Under the pieces are notes generated by a model. That model saw only the letters and a program-made list of their open reading frames with translations, did no database searches and was not told the DNA's origin. From Sequoia sempervirens (Eukaryota; Streptophyta; Pinopsida; Cupressales; Cupressaceae), in contig VDFB02193867.1 in assembly GCA_007258455.2 (NCBI GenBank), positions 527,945,296 to 528,009,295 of the forward strand: 64,000 nt of DNA, written 5' to 3'. Position 1 is the stretch's first letter. Each line of letters starts with the position of its first letter. A program made the translations under genes and the position numbers. Shown here piece after piece: positions 1-10,464 of the stretch.

Positions 1-211
1 GTTTCTTTTTCAACTCAACCATTTCAGGGCCAAACAACTTATATGGTGCCTAGGTAGGAGGTTTGGCTCCTGTTTGCAATTCTATTATGTGATCTACCAC
101 CTGCCGTGGGGGGAGTTCTGAAGGTAGCTTCTACATCCTATCCTCATATTCAAGAATGATTTTACTGATAGCTGTCGGAATGGGTGCCTTTGTCGCACCA
201 TCTATCTCATC

Positions 212-700
212 TCAACCCCCAAGCAACACGGCCAGAAACAAAGGTTCCTTTGGGTTATTTTTAGTCGCTTTCATCATGCTTAGAGTTGAAACCACCTGAC
301 CATTCCCATTGTGTTTGCACTCTACCGTCTTGACCATACATTTCTGCATTGGGTCCATGAACATTAGAGACTCTAGATGAGGAATCATTGCTACTTTATT
401 GAGTCTCAGAAACTCTTGGCCTAGGATTAAGTCAAATTCATCCATGTCAATGGCCAATAGATCCATTTTGTTATGCTAAGTTCCTACTGAAGCGAGGAAA
501 TCCCGCATGACTCCACAAACCTTCTTTATTGGGGAACTCACTGCTTTAAATGTAGAGTTAGTGCTTGACTGCACCTTGGGCCCTATGGCTTGAGCTTTCA
601 TAGCTGAAATGTAGTTATGGATAGCCCCTGAATCCACCAATGTTGATACATGTCGCCCATCAAGGTGGACATCCACAAAGCACAACTTATGCTTGTCCAT
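212..700 (-). pseudogene. Retropepsin-like protease of the gypsy remnant, two fragments
   Basis: The upstream fragment (476-700) contains the aspartic-protease signature LVDSGAIHNYIS, with the catalytic Asp in DSGA. The downstream fragment (212-466) contains EFDLILGQEFL, the second conserved block of plant gypsy retropepsins. A stop codon between them splits one original domain. In an active element this domain would cut the gag-pol polyprotein inside the virus-like particle. The adjacent zinc knuckle and gag to the right support the assignment. It is not functional as written. Confidence 0.8.
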
Positions 701-824
701 CAGTTTGGGCGTTGTGGCCTTTGACTAACCAAGTGTGTTGAGAGCACTAAGCTGAAGAGCTCCCATTAACAATAGCCAAATCATCTTTTTTTGTTAAGCC
801 TTCTGTAGTGTTTAGCCTAACTCG

Positions 825-1929
825 CTCCGGACAGTCTCATGCCCAATGGAGGAGACCTTTGTTACAAATGGGGCATGGAGACGACAATGGTCTCACAGTA
901 CCCTTATTCTTGGCTCCATCTGATCCTTTGTTAGAACCTTTCCCAGATCCTTTCTTATTGTTCAAATTGGACATCGTGAAAGTGCTTTATCTTAACTTCG
1001 TTGGGTCTTTGCTTTCCTTTGTCATAGATGAAGACTTCTTTTTGAATTTTTGCTGACCACTAGATTCTTTGTTTGACTCTCTATTGTAGTCGATAATCGA
1101 TCTACAACTGTGATGGCTGTAGCTAGGGTCTACACATTAGCATGCCTAAGCTCGGTTTGAGCCCACTGTGGTAATCCCCTCATGAACTAAAATAATTGAT
1201 CCTGCTCAGACATGTCCTTGATCTCAAGCATCAAGGTGGTAAATGCCTTGATATAGTCTCACATCTTACCATTGTATTTCAAATCCATGAGTCGCATTCT
1301 GGTAGTCCAAGAAGAGTTCTCAGGTTTAAACTATAGCTTTAATGCTTCTTGGAACTTCGCCTAGGTATCCACGACTGACACCAATTTTCCCGCTCTCATA
1401 TCCTCCACTCAATTTCGCCACCAAAGCTTCATGACATCTGTTAGATATGTCGCAAAATTCTTAACCTTGGCTTCCTCTGATAGGCTAGGAAGGGTATCCA
1501 AGTATTGGTCCATATCCCAAAAGTAATTTTCTAAGACTTTGTCATCTTGTTGCCTAGTATATTTAGTTAGGGGCTTAGCCTTGAGTCTGGAACTCATGCC
1601 TACTTAAGACATCGAAGTGATGAGGGTCTTTAAGAACTTCATGTCGTCCTCAAACCTTTGTTGTTTCTTCATACCAATGCTCATTTGGTTTTGCAGTGTG
1701 GAGACATCATTCTCTAACTGTCCAATTTTGTATGCTGATCCAACATCCTCAAGGGACTCCATACTCGATTCTCCAAATTGTTTAGCCAGTCTTTGGTCTT
1801 TGTCTTTGAGCGGCGGGTATTCACGTTGAATCCCCTTGTCTGTGGTGAGTGCTCATCATGGAGGCGTTGTTCCTCCTGCATGTTGTGCTTCGGATCGAAG
1901 TCACCTAGACCTTTAGATGCTGCTTCCAT
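825..1929 (-). pseudogene. Gag and CCHC zinc-knuckle remnant of the gypsy element
   Basis: Fragments at 1714-1929 and 1409-1597 carry a gag-like helical stretch ending in KLWWRN, typical of retrotransposon gag. Near 825-875 the minus strand encodes a Cys-x2-Cys ... His-x4-Cys knuckle (CPIC ... HWA*DC) interrupted by a stop. Gag would package element RNA; this copy has several stops and frame changes. The section from 880 to 1400 keeps the same orientation but has no long open frame. Confidence 0.65.
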
Positions 1930-2026
1930 GGTAACAAATCTTGTGGATACAAAATTTCACTTAACCTCACCTTTGGAGGTATTCACGTACTTTGGCTAAG
2001 TACAACTTAGCGTATCGAGAGATTGA

Positions 2027-2038
2027 GCTTTGATACCA
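2027..2038 (-). promoter_or_regulatory. Primer-binding site, initiator Met-tRNA type
   Basis: On the minus strand the sequence is TGGTATCAAAGC, one base from the usual plant site TGGTATCAGAGC. Two bases separate it from the LTR edge at 2041, which starts TGTCATGG on the plus strand. This fixes the element's orientation as minus. Confidence 0.75.
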
Positions 2039-2040
2039 AC

Positions 2041-3340
2041 TGTCATGGGGCTAGCTTTTGCAACACTTTTCCAACCTTGCGTGGCACCGCTTTTAGCCTA
2101 CTTGAGTTTCTCAAAGGGATGCCAACTCTTTCCAACTAATTCGGATTATGCCTTTGAATGCTACCGAGTTCTTTATTTCTTATGCAACAGAATGGTGATC
2201 ATAAATCGAGTACAAGGGTCTGCATTGAACCGAAGGTAATCATGAATCCTTTACCAAGATTAGCACTGGATCTGAATATTAGGGCAAATAACAAGCTTCT
2301 TTTTATTGATAGAAAAGGCCTTAGGCTCAATTACAATAAAGATGGTGTTAGAGCCAACTTGATATTAAACAATGAGTAGGACTCACTGGAACAACTACCC
2401 CTGGCAACACGAATACTCTCTAGGATGTTGGTGATCCCTTCACTTAACCTCTGTCCCCTGAACTAACTGGCTAGCTCTTGTTGTTCTGGATGTTGATGAT
2501 TCTAGATGTTGATGATGTTATTGATCTTCAAGTAGGTGCACTGTGTCCTCCCAATCGAGCTACACGATGGCTTACCCTGTCCATAGCCCAGGCCTCACTT
2601 CTTGAGACTAGGCTGACCTCAACACGAGCTTTGCTTTGCACTTTTTGGAACTCTCTGCAGTGGGATTATTCACTGCAGTATGGACCTTCGCTTTGAGGGC
2701 TTGAATGTGTTTTTTTATTGTGGTGTAGTGTTTCAACTACTTCGAGGATGTATGCTCCCCTATATAAGAGTATGAATCCCTGACATCGATAGGATGACAC
2801 ACAGATTTGGGATAATCCCTAAATGTTTGACTTTTATCAAATGGCCTAAAATGTTGATCTACCTGGTGGCAACCCTGCACTTGGGAAGTGCTTCCAACCT
2901 TAGAGCTCACTGAGTTTGCAACCTCGAATGAGTCCTGCTGGACTGCGTCCACACTCAGGTGTTCGGCTTTGATATAAATAACTGAGGTATCCGACATCAA
3001 AGCTGGGGTGTCCGACATGGTGCACACGCAGGTCTAGGTTGGTACAACTTTGGAAACTGGGTTCTAGCTCCTGAGTCTCTGATGGACTCCTTGACATTGG
3101 ATGTCACTCGATTTGGGTCATGGGTCGACTTGCCAACAAGTTCACCTTTTGGAACAAGGGTGTGAGTCCCTGGCTAGAATTGCACTTGGACACGATGAGA
3201 TTGGAACTCATGCTTCCTTGGGGTGAACACTCATTCCCCTTACACCAGGAGTCGAAGATCATGCCATGCCCCCTTGCTTCCCATAGCTTGGACTACTTTT
3301 TCACACCTTATGGCAATATCTATCAACCACACTCTCCTAA
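2041..3340 (-). repeat. 5' LTR of the minus-strand gypsy remnant; right edge not determined
   Basis: The LTR begins directly after the primer-binding site. A TATA-like stretch lies on the minus strand at 2757-2770 (plus strand CCCCTATATAAGAG). No second LTR is in the window, so the right edge is an estimate: the base composition changes near 3340-3360, where the organelle-like block starts. No convincing host gene is seen here; the short open frames are incidental. Confidence 0.45.
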
Positions 3341-3355
3341 TATAGAGGCTGGCTA

Positions 3356-4260
3356 GTTGAATTGATTATGGGATTACTAGTAGTTTTGCTCAAAGCGCTC
3401 TCCACTATTGTTGGCGAAGGAGTGCCCAACATTGAGCCAGGAATCAATCCTGATGAGCCACAGAATCCTATAGCTCCCGATACAACAACAGACGAATCAG
3501 ATTCCTCACAACCGACGCTAGAAACTGAAAGTGCGAAAGCCCCAATTGAAAGGGGGCGAAGCGCACCAATTATTACCGCTGGTGGGGAACAACCGCCAGT
3601 GGATGGATTCAACAGCAATCCCAGCAGAATATTGGCGCACTTTTCCACTACTACGACTGATACGAGCTCCCAGGCAGGGGTCAAAGATCACCTCGAATTG
3701 TTCAAAGTGCTCGAGTAGCAATGGAAGGAAATATATGGGGACCAAACCCCGCAGGAGGTGGGGGAGAGGGCTCGTCGACTCTTGGCTGATCCCGACATTG
3801 AGGGGAATTCTAGCTACAGCTAGCTCCCCCCTACTCGTACCGGACTGGCCGGTCTATTAGAAGACACAGATGGGGCCACCACACAGAGCAGTGCTCCCTT
3901 CATTGTCACAAGGAAATAAGCGGTAGAATTAGCCACTAATCATTTTGGTGCCAAAGTGTCATGTTCCCATGGGTGGTGGGGAGGGACACTTGAGTTTCTG
4001 GAAACAAGATGAAGGATAGCCCGGTCCTCGTTTCTTTCTTTCTGGTTGGCCGCCCCTGCCCTTTAGTTCATTCTAGACAGTAGACGCGAGGGGAAACATG
4101 AAAGAGTTGGATACTTTTGACACTAGGCGTGCGATAAGTGGCTTACCGCCATCTTGCGGCGGTTAGGAATGGAGGGCGTGGGGTGGCGGTAAAACCATTT
4201 CTTGGCCCATCAGCCCGTGCCATAATGGTGACGTCAACAAAATAACTTGCGAGGGCAAGG
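3356..4260. other. Probable nuclear copy of mitochondrial DNA (NUMT)
   Basis: This block is clearly GC-richer than its surroundings and lacks the homopolymer A/T runs of the neighbours. Its texture (for example GGTTGGCCGCCCCTGCCC near 4044) and the proline- and acid-rich reading frame at 3368 recall plant mitochondrial DNA. I cannot name a specific mitochondrial gene. The right edge is uncertain; 4260-4560 is intermediate in composition and holds no gene I can see. Confidence 0.45.
3368..4012 (+). pseudogene. Broken open frame in the organelle-like block, unknown protein
   Basis: One frame runs from ATG 3368 to TGA 4010-4012 and is interrupted only by TAG 3716-3718, TAG 3821-3823 and TAA 3917-3919. 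The predicted text starts hydrophobic (GLLVVLLKAL), then becomes acidic and proline-rich (NIEPGINPDEPQNPIAP), then has a more ordered stretch containing EIYGDQTPQEV. Protein-like composition continues across all three stops, so this was probably a single coding region of about 210 codons. I suspect a mitochondrial hypothetical ORF but do not recognise it with certainty. No function is assigned. Confidence 0.5.
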
Positions 4261-4530
4261 ATGGTGATCTGACGGCCAATATTTATTGAGATCAACAATT
4301 ATGCTTTAACTTGGCCGCATGTTCGGTTTCAACATTCCATCTTGCATCTGATGGTTAGAATTCGAATGCCAACGACTAGTTGCTTCACTTCGCAGGTATG
4401 CATGGATCAATAATGGCGTATGTCAGGTACCAAAACATTTAGGACGATGCCAGGTCGTTTTTGTGTTTCTCCCGGATTGAGTTGACTGCTATGCGATGCC
4501 ATTTATTCTTTGAAGTGTTGTAGTGGATGA

Positions 4531-4583
4531 GCTCCTTTTGTAATTAGGTCCTCGTGGCCACTTTTGTAATTAGGTCCTTTAGG
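4531..4583 (+). repeat. Short tandem duplication
   Basis: The motif CTTTTGTAATTAGGTCCT occurs twice within about 40 bases (first near 4536, second at 4561). It looks like a local slippage or small duplication just upstream of the SINE. Confidence 0.6.
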
Positions 4584-4628
4584 ACTCCTATTTAATTACT
4601 TACTATTATTATTAATATATTATATAGG

Positions 4629-4891
4629 TGGGGGCAACCCCGCTGGCCGAACGGTTGGCATGGTTGGGCTAAGGCTTTGGGTTCGTCCCATATAGGTCCA
4701 AGGTTCGATTCATGCCGGGCGGATTCACCTGGGGGCAGCTCAGTGCGGCCCTAGGCTGTCACCTCCAGTGGACTAGTCTCGCCTCAGCTCAAAAAAATGT
4801 AAGTCCAGGGCAAGGGTGTTGGAGCTCGTTGGGCTGAGTCGCGGGGATACCACTGGGCAACCCAAAAATAAAAATAAAAATATATATATAT
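4629..4891 (+). mobile_element. tRNA-derived SINE with intact target-site duplication
   Basis: The 5' part has RNA polymerase III internal promoter boxes. The A box is at 4644-4658 (TGGCCGAACGGTTGG) and the B box at 4702-4711 (GGTTCGATTC), 44 bases apart. A body not related to tRNA follows, ending in an A-rich, (AAAAT)-like tail that runs into TA repeats. A perfect 14-bp direct repeat, ATATATTATATAGG, flanks it at 4615-4628 and 4892-4905. Boxes, tail and duplication together define a SINE of about 260 bp. It is not a tRNA gene because no cloverleaf acceptor or anticodon arm forms. It was moved by a LINE-encoded reverse transcriptase. Confidence 0.88.
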
Positions 4892-4905
4892 ATATATTAT
4901 ATAGG

Positions 4906-6386
4906 CTATTTTCCTTTTGCGACAGAAAAAAAAGTAATTATCTCATAAGAGAAATATCTTGCATAACTACATTTGCATCATGATCATAGTCATCATGTTC
5001 TTTAATTTTTTTTTAATAAGAATATCATTAGGAACATCAGTAGAAATATAAAGATGAGTATCATTTTTACTAAAGTGAGTCATTTAAGTGTTCAAATGAG
5101 GATCTTTCCTTATGGGAATGTGAGAGACCGTGATGATATCTTGAGACACAAACCATTCAAAAACTAAATACCAAAAATAGAAAATGAAGTTATGATCTAT
5201 GATTTAAATTTAGAAAAACCAACATGGTCTTAGATATGAAAATAAAATATAAAAATTTAAGAGATGAAACTCTAGTAGTGAACATAAGGGTGGGTGAAAA
5301 ATAATATAATATAATTGATCACAAAAAATCTTTAAGAAAAGTTTAGCTATAAAGAACAAAACAAAGGAATCATATTGAAAATATAAGAAATATGATTAGA
5401 AAAAATAGATCTAAAACCGCTAATAAAGGAACACAAAATCCTAAGGCCAAACTCTAAGGAGTGTAATATATGTTGAGTTCGCTAAATGTAGAGGAAAACA
5501 TACATCTACATAAAATAATCACGACTAATAAAATAATTAAAATAATTAATCAATAGTTAACCTAGATAAATGAGTTGATGCCAATAATGAAAATTATTAA
5601 ATTTATATGTTGAAATCTAAAAATATCAAACATAATACTTGGGTGAATTTTGAAGATGGAAAAGGTGCATCTAAAGATACCAAGAATGAATTTTCTATAA
5701 TATCATATGGATTGCTCAAATAACTATATTAGATTCTACAAATTGACTATAATTACTATTAGTTCACTTACATGAATGTGGACCAAAACCTATGTGTAGA
5801 CTTCAACTATAACTTATGGATCTTAATTTGTAGAAGGTGCCTGTTAGAATTTATTTGCCTTGACTTTTAATGTCTAGATATTCATAAGAATTGGTGGTGC
5901 TAGGAACACTTATGAAATGTGCTAAATTGTGGAGGTCAAGTTCTCCTCACTCAAACCCCAAGTTGGACCAATTCAATGATGATGAACCAATATCAAGGAT
6001 ACCAAGAAAATGTCCACAAACTCAATGATACACTTTAATAATGCTGTTAGAAAGTTTTTATAAATGCTCTATGATCTTCAATAAACTAGCGTGCTCCTAT
6101 ATTTTTCCAATATAATCTTTAAATGAATGAATAGATATCTTTAATACAAAAATATATCGCACTAGTTAACATAAGATAATGTTAGGTCAACTCACAGCAA
6201 AGGAGTAATAAGTGAAGTGTGATTTTTCATTTTGAATTTTAAAAATTACCAAAATCAGATCTAAACCTACGAGTCTAGTAATAAGTGAAGTGTGATTTTA
6301 TCGTTCGACTTATTTACTTCTGTTAGTCGTTTTTTTAAGCGCTTAGCCAACCCATTAATGTTAATCTCATTTATAGCAAATTTGGA
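4906..6386. other. AT-rich intergenic DNA upstream of the EDS1-family gene
   Basis: No open frame or recognisable element is seen. Base composition is AT-rich throughout. The last 200 bases should contain the promoter of the downstream gene and include the 23-bp direct repeat listed separately. Confidence 0.6.
6204..6299 (+). promoter_or_regulatory. Perfect 23-bp direct repeat upstream of the EDS1-family gene
   Basis: A 23-bp sequence beginning AGTAATAAGTGAAGTGTG occurs identically at 6204-6226 and 6277-6299, spaced 73 bp start to start. The second copy ends 88 bp before the proposed start codon. It may be a duplicated regulatory site or just a local duplication. Confidence 0.55.
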
Positions 6387-9300
6387 ATGGCCTCAGTAGA
6401 AAACCAGCCAAAATTTTGGTTGAAATTTGAGCCTTCTTTACGAAATTTTAAGTTTTAATTTCTGTTGTGTCCACATGAAATCGTTGATCCAGGTTCACTG
6501 CCGGCCAGGAGCTTTCAACGTTTCTTGCTTCCTCTGGATTCCTGCACAAAGCTTGGGAAGAAATACGCAGTGCTTCTGTAAATAATGTAGATACTTTTGT
6601 TCTGAAAGAGTACGAAGGTGTAATATATGTGGTCTTTTCATCCCTGTACATAGAAGATTTCATTGTGAAAGAGAACAAATACGGAGAGTGCCAGATACAG
6701 AACGAGAACAGAGCATTCTCTCCCTGCCTCAAGGGCAATGATGATCAACCTGCGCTTGTTCACAAGGGAGCTCTCCGGCGATTCCTGTATATTCTGGAAA
6801 ATTCAGATTTCAAAGACAAGGTAAATAGTTCTATAAACCCCTTTAATTGCATGGACGGTGTTTCTTTTTTGAAGGATTCAGGGTATTTATGCTTATGGGG
6901 TGACTGGACGATGGCCATGGTGGCCTGAAGTGCTGGTAGGGGTAATTGTGTTTAGTTTATATTACTTGTTTGAAAATAGATCCATTAACCTGATTTATCT
7001 ATCACTGTCTGTGAGTGGTATCTCTGTATTTGCATTTCTAAAATATAACTGTTTGCATTTCTAAAATACAACTGTCATACCCAGCTGCAGTTTTGAGTCT
7101 ATGCCATTTTCTTTGTTGTTGATGCATTTTATTTATGGGATATCTGAATGATTGGACAACACCCAGATGTTCTTTTACCCTGCCTATATATATTAGGCCT
7201 GCTTCACACAGAGTCTTGTATAGTGAACCCTTTTCCTTGATAAATAAATATACAAGTTAAAAATCTTTTTGATATACCTTGCCAATTATCTACAATTAGC
7301 TGGAACCACAGGAATTATCCAGATTTTTGGACTATCCTCAATTAAACTTCTATCTAGAAACTATTGACATTACCCTTGATGAAATTTAGATCCCCTGAAG
7401 AACTCCTGGACAACGCTTATCATCTTGATTTTGTGGAAATCTGAATGATCAGACAACACCCAAGGGTTCTTCTATTCTGCTTTATATATTAGGCCTTCTT
7501 CGCACATATTTATGCATGTCATATCCTTTTTTTTTCTCTTGATAAATAAAGATACATGCTAAAAACCTTTTTGATATATCTTGTTAATTAGTCTACAGAA
7601 CTATCCAAATTTATTGACTATCCTTAATAAAACTTCTATCTAGAAACTATAGACATTATCCTTGATGAAAATTAGAGCCTTTGAAGAAGTTCCAGACAAC
7701 GCTTGTTATCATTTGCTCTCTTTCAAGCATTCTGTCAATTTGGAACTGCAGTTCCTTCCATTATATGAAATCCAGAAGCCTAAGAAATGATAAAACTTGT
7801 GATCTATGTCTTGTTGCTCCAGATATTATACAAAGTTCTATGATTATGAATGTTAATATTTTGCATCATCCATACATATTATATTGATTAATTTTGTGAA
7901 TTTTATTTGCCATGCTGAGAACTTTTGCAATTACAAGTTTTGTACTCTTTAGAAAGTAATTTCACCTAGCAAACGAAAAACAGGACTTCCATATCAAGGT
8001 AAAGAAAAAAAAATTGTTTATTAAATAAAACTGGAAATGGAAATCAATCGTTATAGAGAACCTATATTCGCTCTTTTGGTTTAAGAGAGATCAATTTAAG
8101 TAACCCAGATTATTTGTCTGTCTCATCAGATGCAGAGTTTTACTAAGCTAAGAAGAGAACAAGCCATTCTGTTTGTGGGTCATTCTATGGGAGCAGCAGT
8201 TGCAACCTTGGCGACAATCTGGTTTCTGGAGAAAAGAGTAAGACAAATCTCACCATTTTGCATTACATTTGGTTCTCCTTTGGTGGGAGATGCTAGACTT
8301 GGGGAAGCAATTGGCCGTGAGGACTGGTCAGGAAAATTTTGTCATGTTGTCTCCAAGTATGATATTGTTCCTCGACTGCTTCTTGCACCACTCGAATCAA
8401 TTTCTGAGCCTTTAAGTGCAATTTTACCTCACTATGGGAGCTTAATGGGAAATGCTTCCGTGGCTGTATCACATCCTTCCATTCAAGAAGCTTGCAAGAC
8501 TCTTCTTAACAATGTCTTGCAATACACGTCTACAATAGCAAACAATTATGCAGGAGATTCTGATCTTCGAAGTCCTTATAGACCATTTGGTACTTATATG
8601 TTCTGTTCAAAGCATGGTGCAGTTTGTATTGAGGACAATGAAGCTGTCTTGAAGATGCTTCATTTTACCATGCAAAGCAAAGAAGGAATGTCTTTTGATG
8701 AATTTGCAGGTGCCTGTATTTCAGAGCATATTGGGTATGGCAATGTGTTGGGATTTGTCACTGCACACTTACTAAACACAATCAAGATTGCAAACCCCAT
8801 TACAAAATCCTCCCTTGAGACGGCCATAGCACTACAATTGGAAGCAATGGGTATTGGGGCTCAGGTAATCTCATTATTTCTACTCATTTTTGTATGTGCC
8901 ACTCATGTGAAACAGACTGTAAAAACATAAATAAAGTATTCAAAAGCTCATTGTTCAGTATAGCAAATAAATTTGAAAATTATGTAAGTTAAATAGAAAT
9001 AATCCTCATGTGAGCTTGTAGAGAAGGCTCCCATAAGCCAAATTGTTGCGACGTACAAAACAATCTTAACACATGTTTGTAAGTTGTTTCCTTAGTTGAG
9101 TCTTACCAGAAATTAGCTGTGTCTTTCTTAGTTTTTCCTAGGAAGTCCGTGAAGTTCAATTCTTCTAGTCAGAATAATAGACAAAGCAAACAAACTATGT
9201 AAAAACAAAAAGTCAGTGCTCTTTTGCCATCGCAGCTGGTCATGTCAGATGCAGGATATAACTGTCTAGAGAGGGCAGAGAAATTACTAAATTGGAATGA

Positions 9301-10464
9301 AATTCTATCATGGGCCAATGCCTAATGGGTAAGACTGTCTGTCCTTAAGGCTCGTAAAATTGGTTCTTTGAGCTTTTATGGTTATCCTTTACTTCAGGAC
9401 TGATTCCTTCAGCAGTTTGGTCTTGGCCAGGACCTTCTTGCCAACTACCTTCCCTCCAAGCCATTCTTCCGAATGTGGGATCCTCATAATTGTGGGCTAC
9501 TATCAATCTCACCAGTTCAAAATTGAAACGAGGCCACCACATTGCATTTCTGGAAGGATGTTTTCAGCATCTCCATTGACCTGCGTCCTATTAGTTGTTT
9601 TCATCGCCTTGTTTGGCTACATTTGCTAGCTGCTAAGTTGTAAGTCCTCATTTCAGTTTGAGTTCATCTTCTTTTTCTGGACGCTGAAATTGATCGCTTA
9701 TGATTTTTTAGCAGGTTGATCATGCATTCCTTGCCCTCAGAAAAGCTGGAGAGATGAAAAACAAGCATGACATTAACATTGAGGAGCTAAATGACATGCT
9801 AAGCAAAACCCAAAAATCTATGGCAGGATTGGAGTGGTATAAAGGGCGTTGTAAGGACAAAGGCATTGGCTATTATGACTCTTTCAAACAGCAAATTGAC
9901 AAGAAGGATTTCAAAGCAAACTTGTATAGGAAATCTGTGGGATCATTCTGGGATGAGATTGTTAAAATTTTGGAGAATAATGAACTGCCCAGTGAGTTTA
10001 AATTCCAAAATAAATGGATCAATGCTGGCACTACCTACAGAAGACTTGTGGAGCCTCTGGACATTGCATACTTCTATCGCAAACACAAAGGTAATGGAAG
10101 CTATCTTCTACAAGGGGCTAGACCCCATCGTTACATAGTTCTGGAGAAATGGATGGAAGAAAAAGACCAAACTCGCATTGCTAGAGACAAGAAACCTCGC
10201 ACAAAGTTTGCATCTTTAACTCAGGATTCCTGTTTTTGGGCTCATCTAGAAGAGGCTTCTAAAGCCCTAACAAACCTCCAACAAAACCAAGAACAACATC
10301 AAGCCATGAATACCCAATTGAAAGAAAGCCTTGAAGAATTTGAAGGTCGAGTGTGGAGCATGATCCAAGATCGGAGTATTTCTGCTGAGGTTTTCTTGGA
10401 GCAGAGTAGCTTCATGACATGGTGGCAACAGTACAGCCATTTTCAACTTCAATCCCCAGAGTAG
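6387..10464 (+). CDS. EDS1/PAD4/SAG101-family lipase-like immune regulator, four exons
   Basis: EDS1-family proteins form heterodimers that relay signals from TIR-type immune receptors in cytosol and nucleus. Proposed exons are 6387-6418, 6493-6820, 8130-8864 and 9715-10464; the last three join without frame loss at GT...AG introns of 1309 and 850 bp. The model gives about 614 residues, within the family's usual 540-630. Exon 2 holds the N-terminal lipase-like start (GQELSTFLASSGFLHKAW). Exon 3 holds GHSMG (Ser about residue 139), YDIVPR (Asp about 198) and SEHIGYG (candidate His about 320), so a complete Ser-Asp-His set looks possible, as in EDS1 and PAD4. Exon 4 is the EP domain: GYYDSFK, then the hallmark YRRLVEPLDIAYFYR and a C-terminal FLEQSSFMTWW. 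YRPFGTYMFCS and AVCIEDN look more PAD4/SAG101-like, so the subfamily is left open. Exon 1 is the weakest part. Confidence 0.88.
7140..7722 (+). repeat. About 290-bp tandem duplication inside intron 2
   Basis: Blocks starting near 7140 and 7438 share TCTGAATGAT, GACAACACCC, TATATATTAGGCCT-like and TTTTTGATATA segments in the same order, followed by GACAACGCTTATCAT near 7410 and its variant near 7693. The copies are diverged by many substitutions and small indels, so this is an old duplication within the 1309-bp intron. It contains no exon that I can see. Confidence 0.75.
9709..9714 (+). other. Tandem NAGNAG splice acceptor before exon 4
   Basis: The acceptor reads TAGCAG after a T-rich tract. 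Use of the second AG starts exon 4 at 9715; use of the first adds one CAG (Gln) codon. Both keep the frame. Confidence 0.6.

Larger units (their letters stand above)
1..2040 (-). mobile_element. Ty3/gypsy retrotransposon remnant, gag to protease part of the internal region
   Basis: Read on the minus strand from the primer-binding site at 2027-2038, this region gives gag, a zinc knuckle and an aspartic protease in the normal gypsy order, and then runs off the window start before any reverse transcriptase. The frame is broken by many stops and shifts, so it is a dead copy. A Met-tRNA-type primer site with this gene order fits the chromovirus side of Ty3/gypsy, but that lineage call is an inference. 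Confidence 0.8.

Noticed and set aside
3120..3356. Small plus-strand protein gene before the organelle-like block
   Set aside because: No domain character; lies within the presumed LTR of the minus-strand gypsy element.
4640..4715. tRNA gene
   Set aside because: A and B boxes are present but no acceptor or anticodon stem pairs, and a 14-bp target duplication plus A-rich tail show a SINE.
9345..9542. Coding exon inside intron 3 of the EDS1-family gene
   Set aside because: Open frames on both strands lack family similarity, and exons 3 and 4 already join in phase without it.
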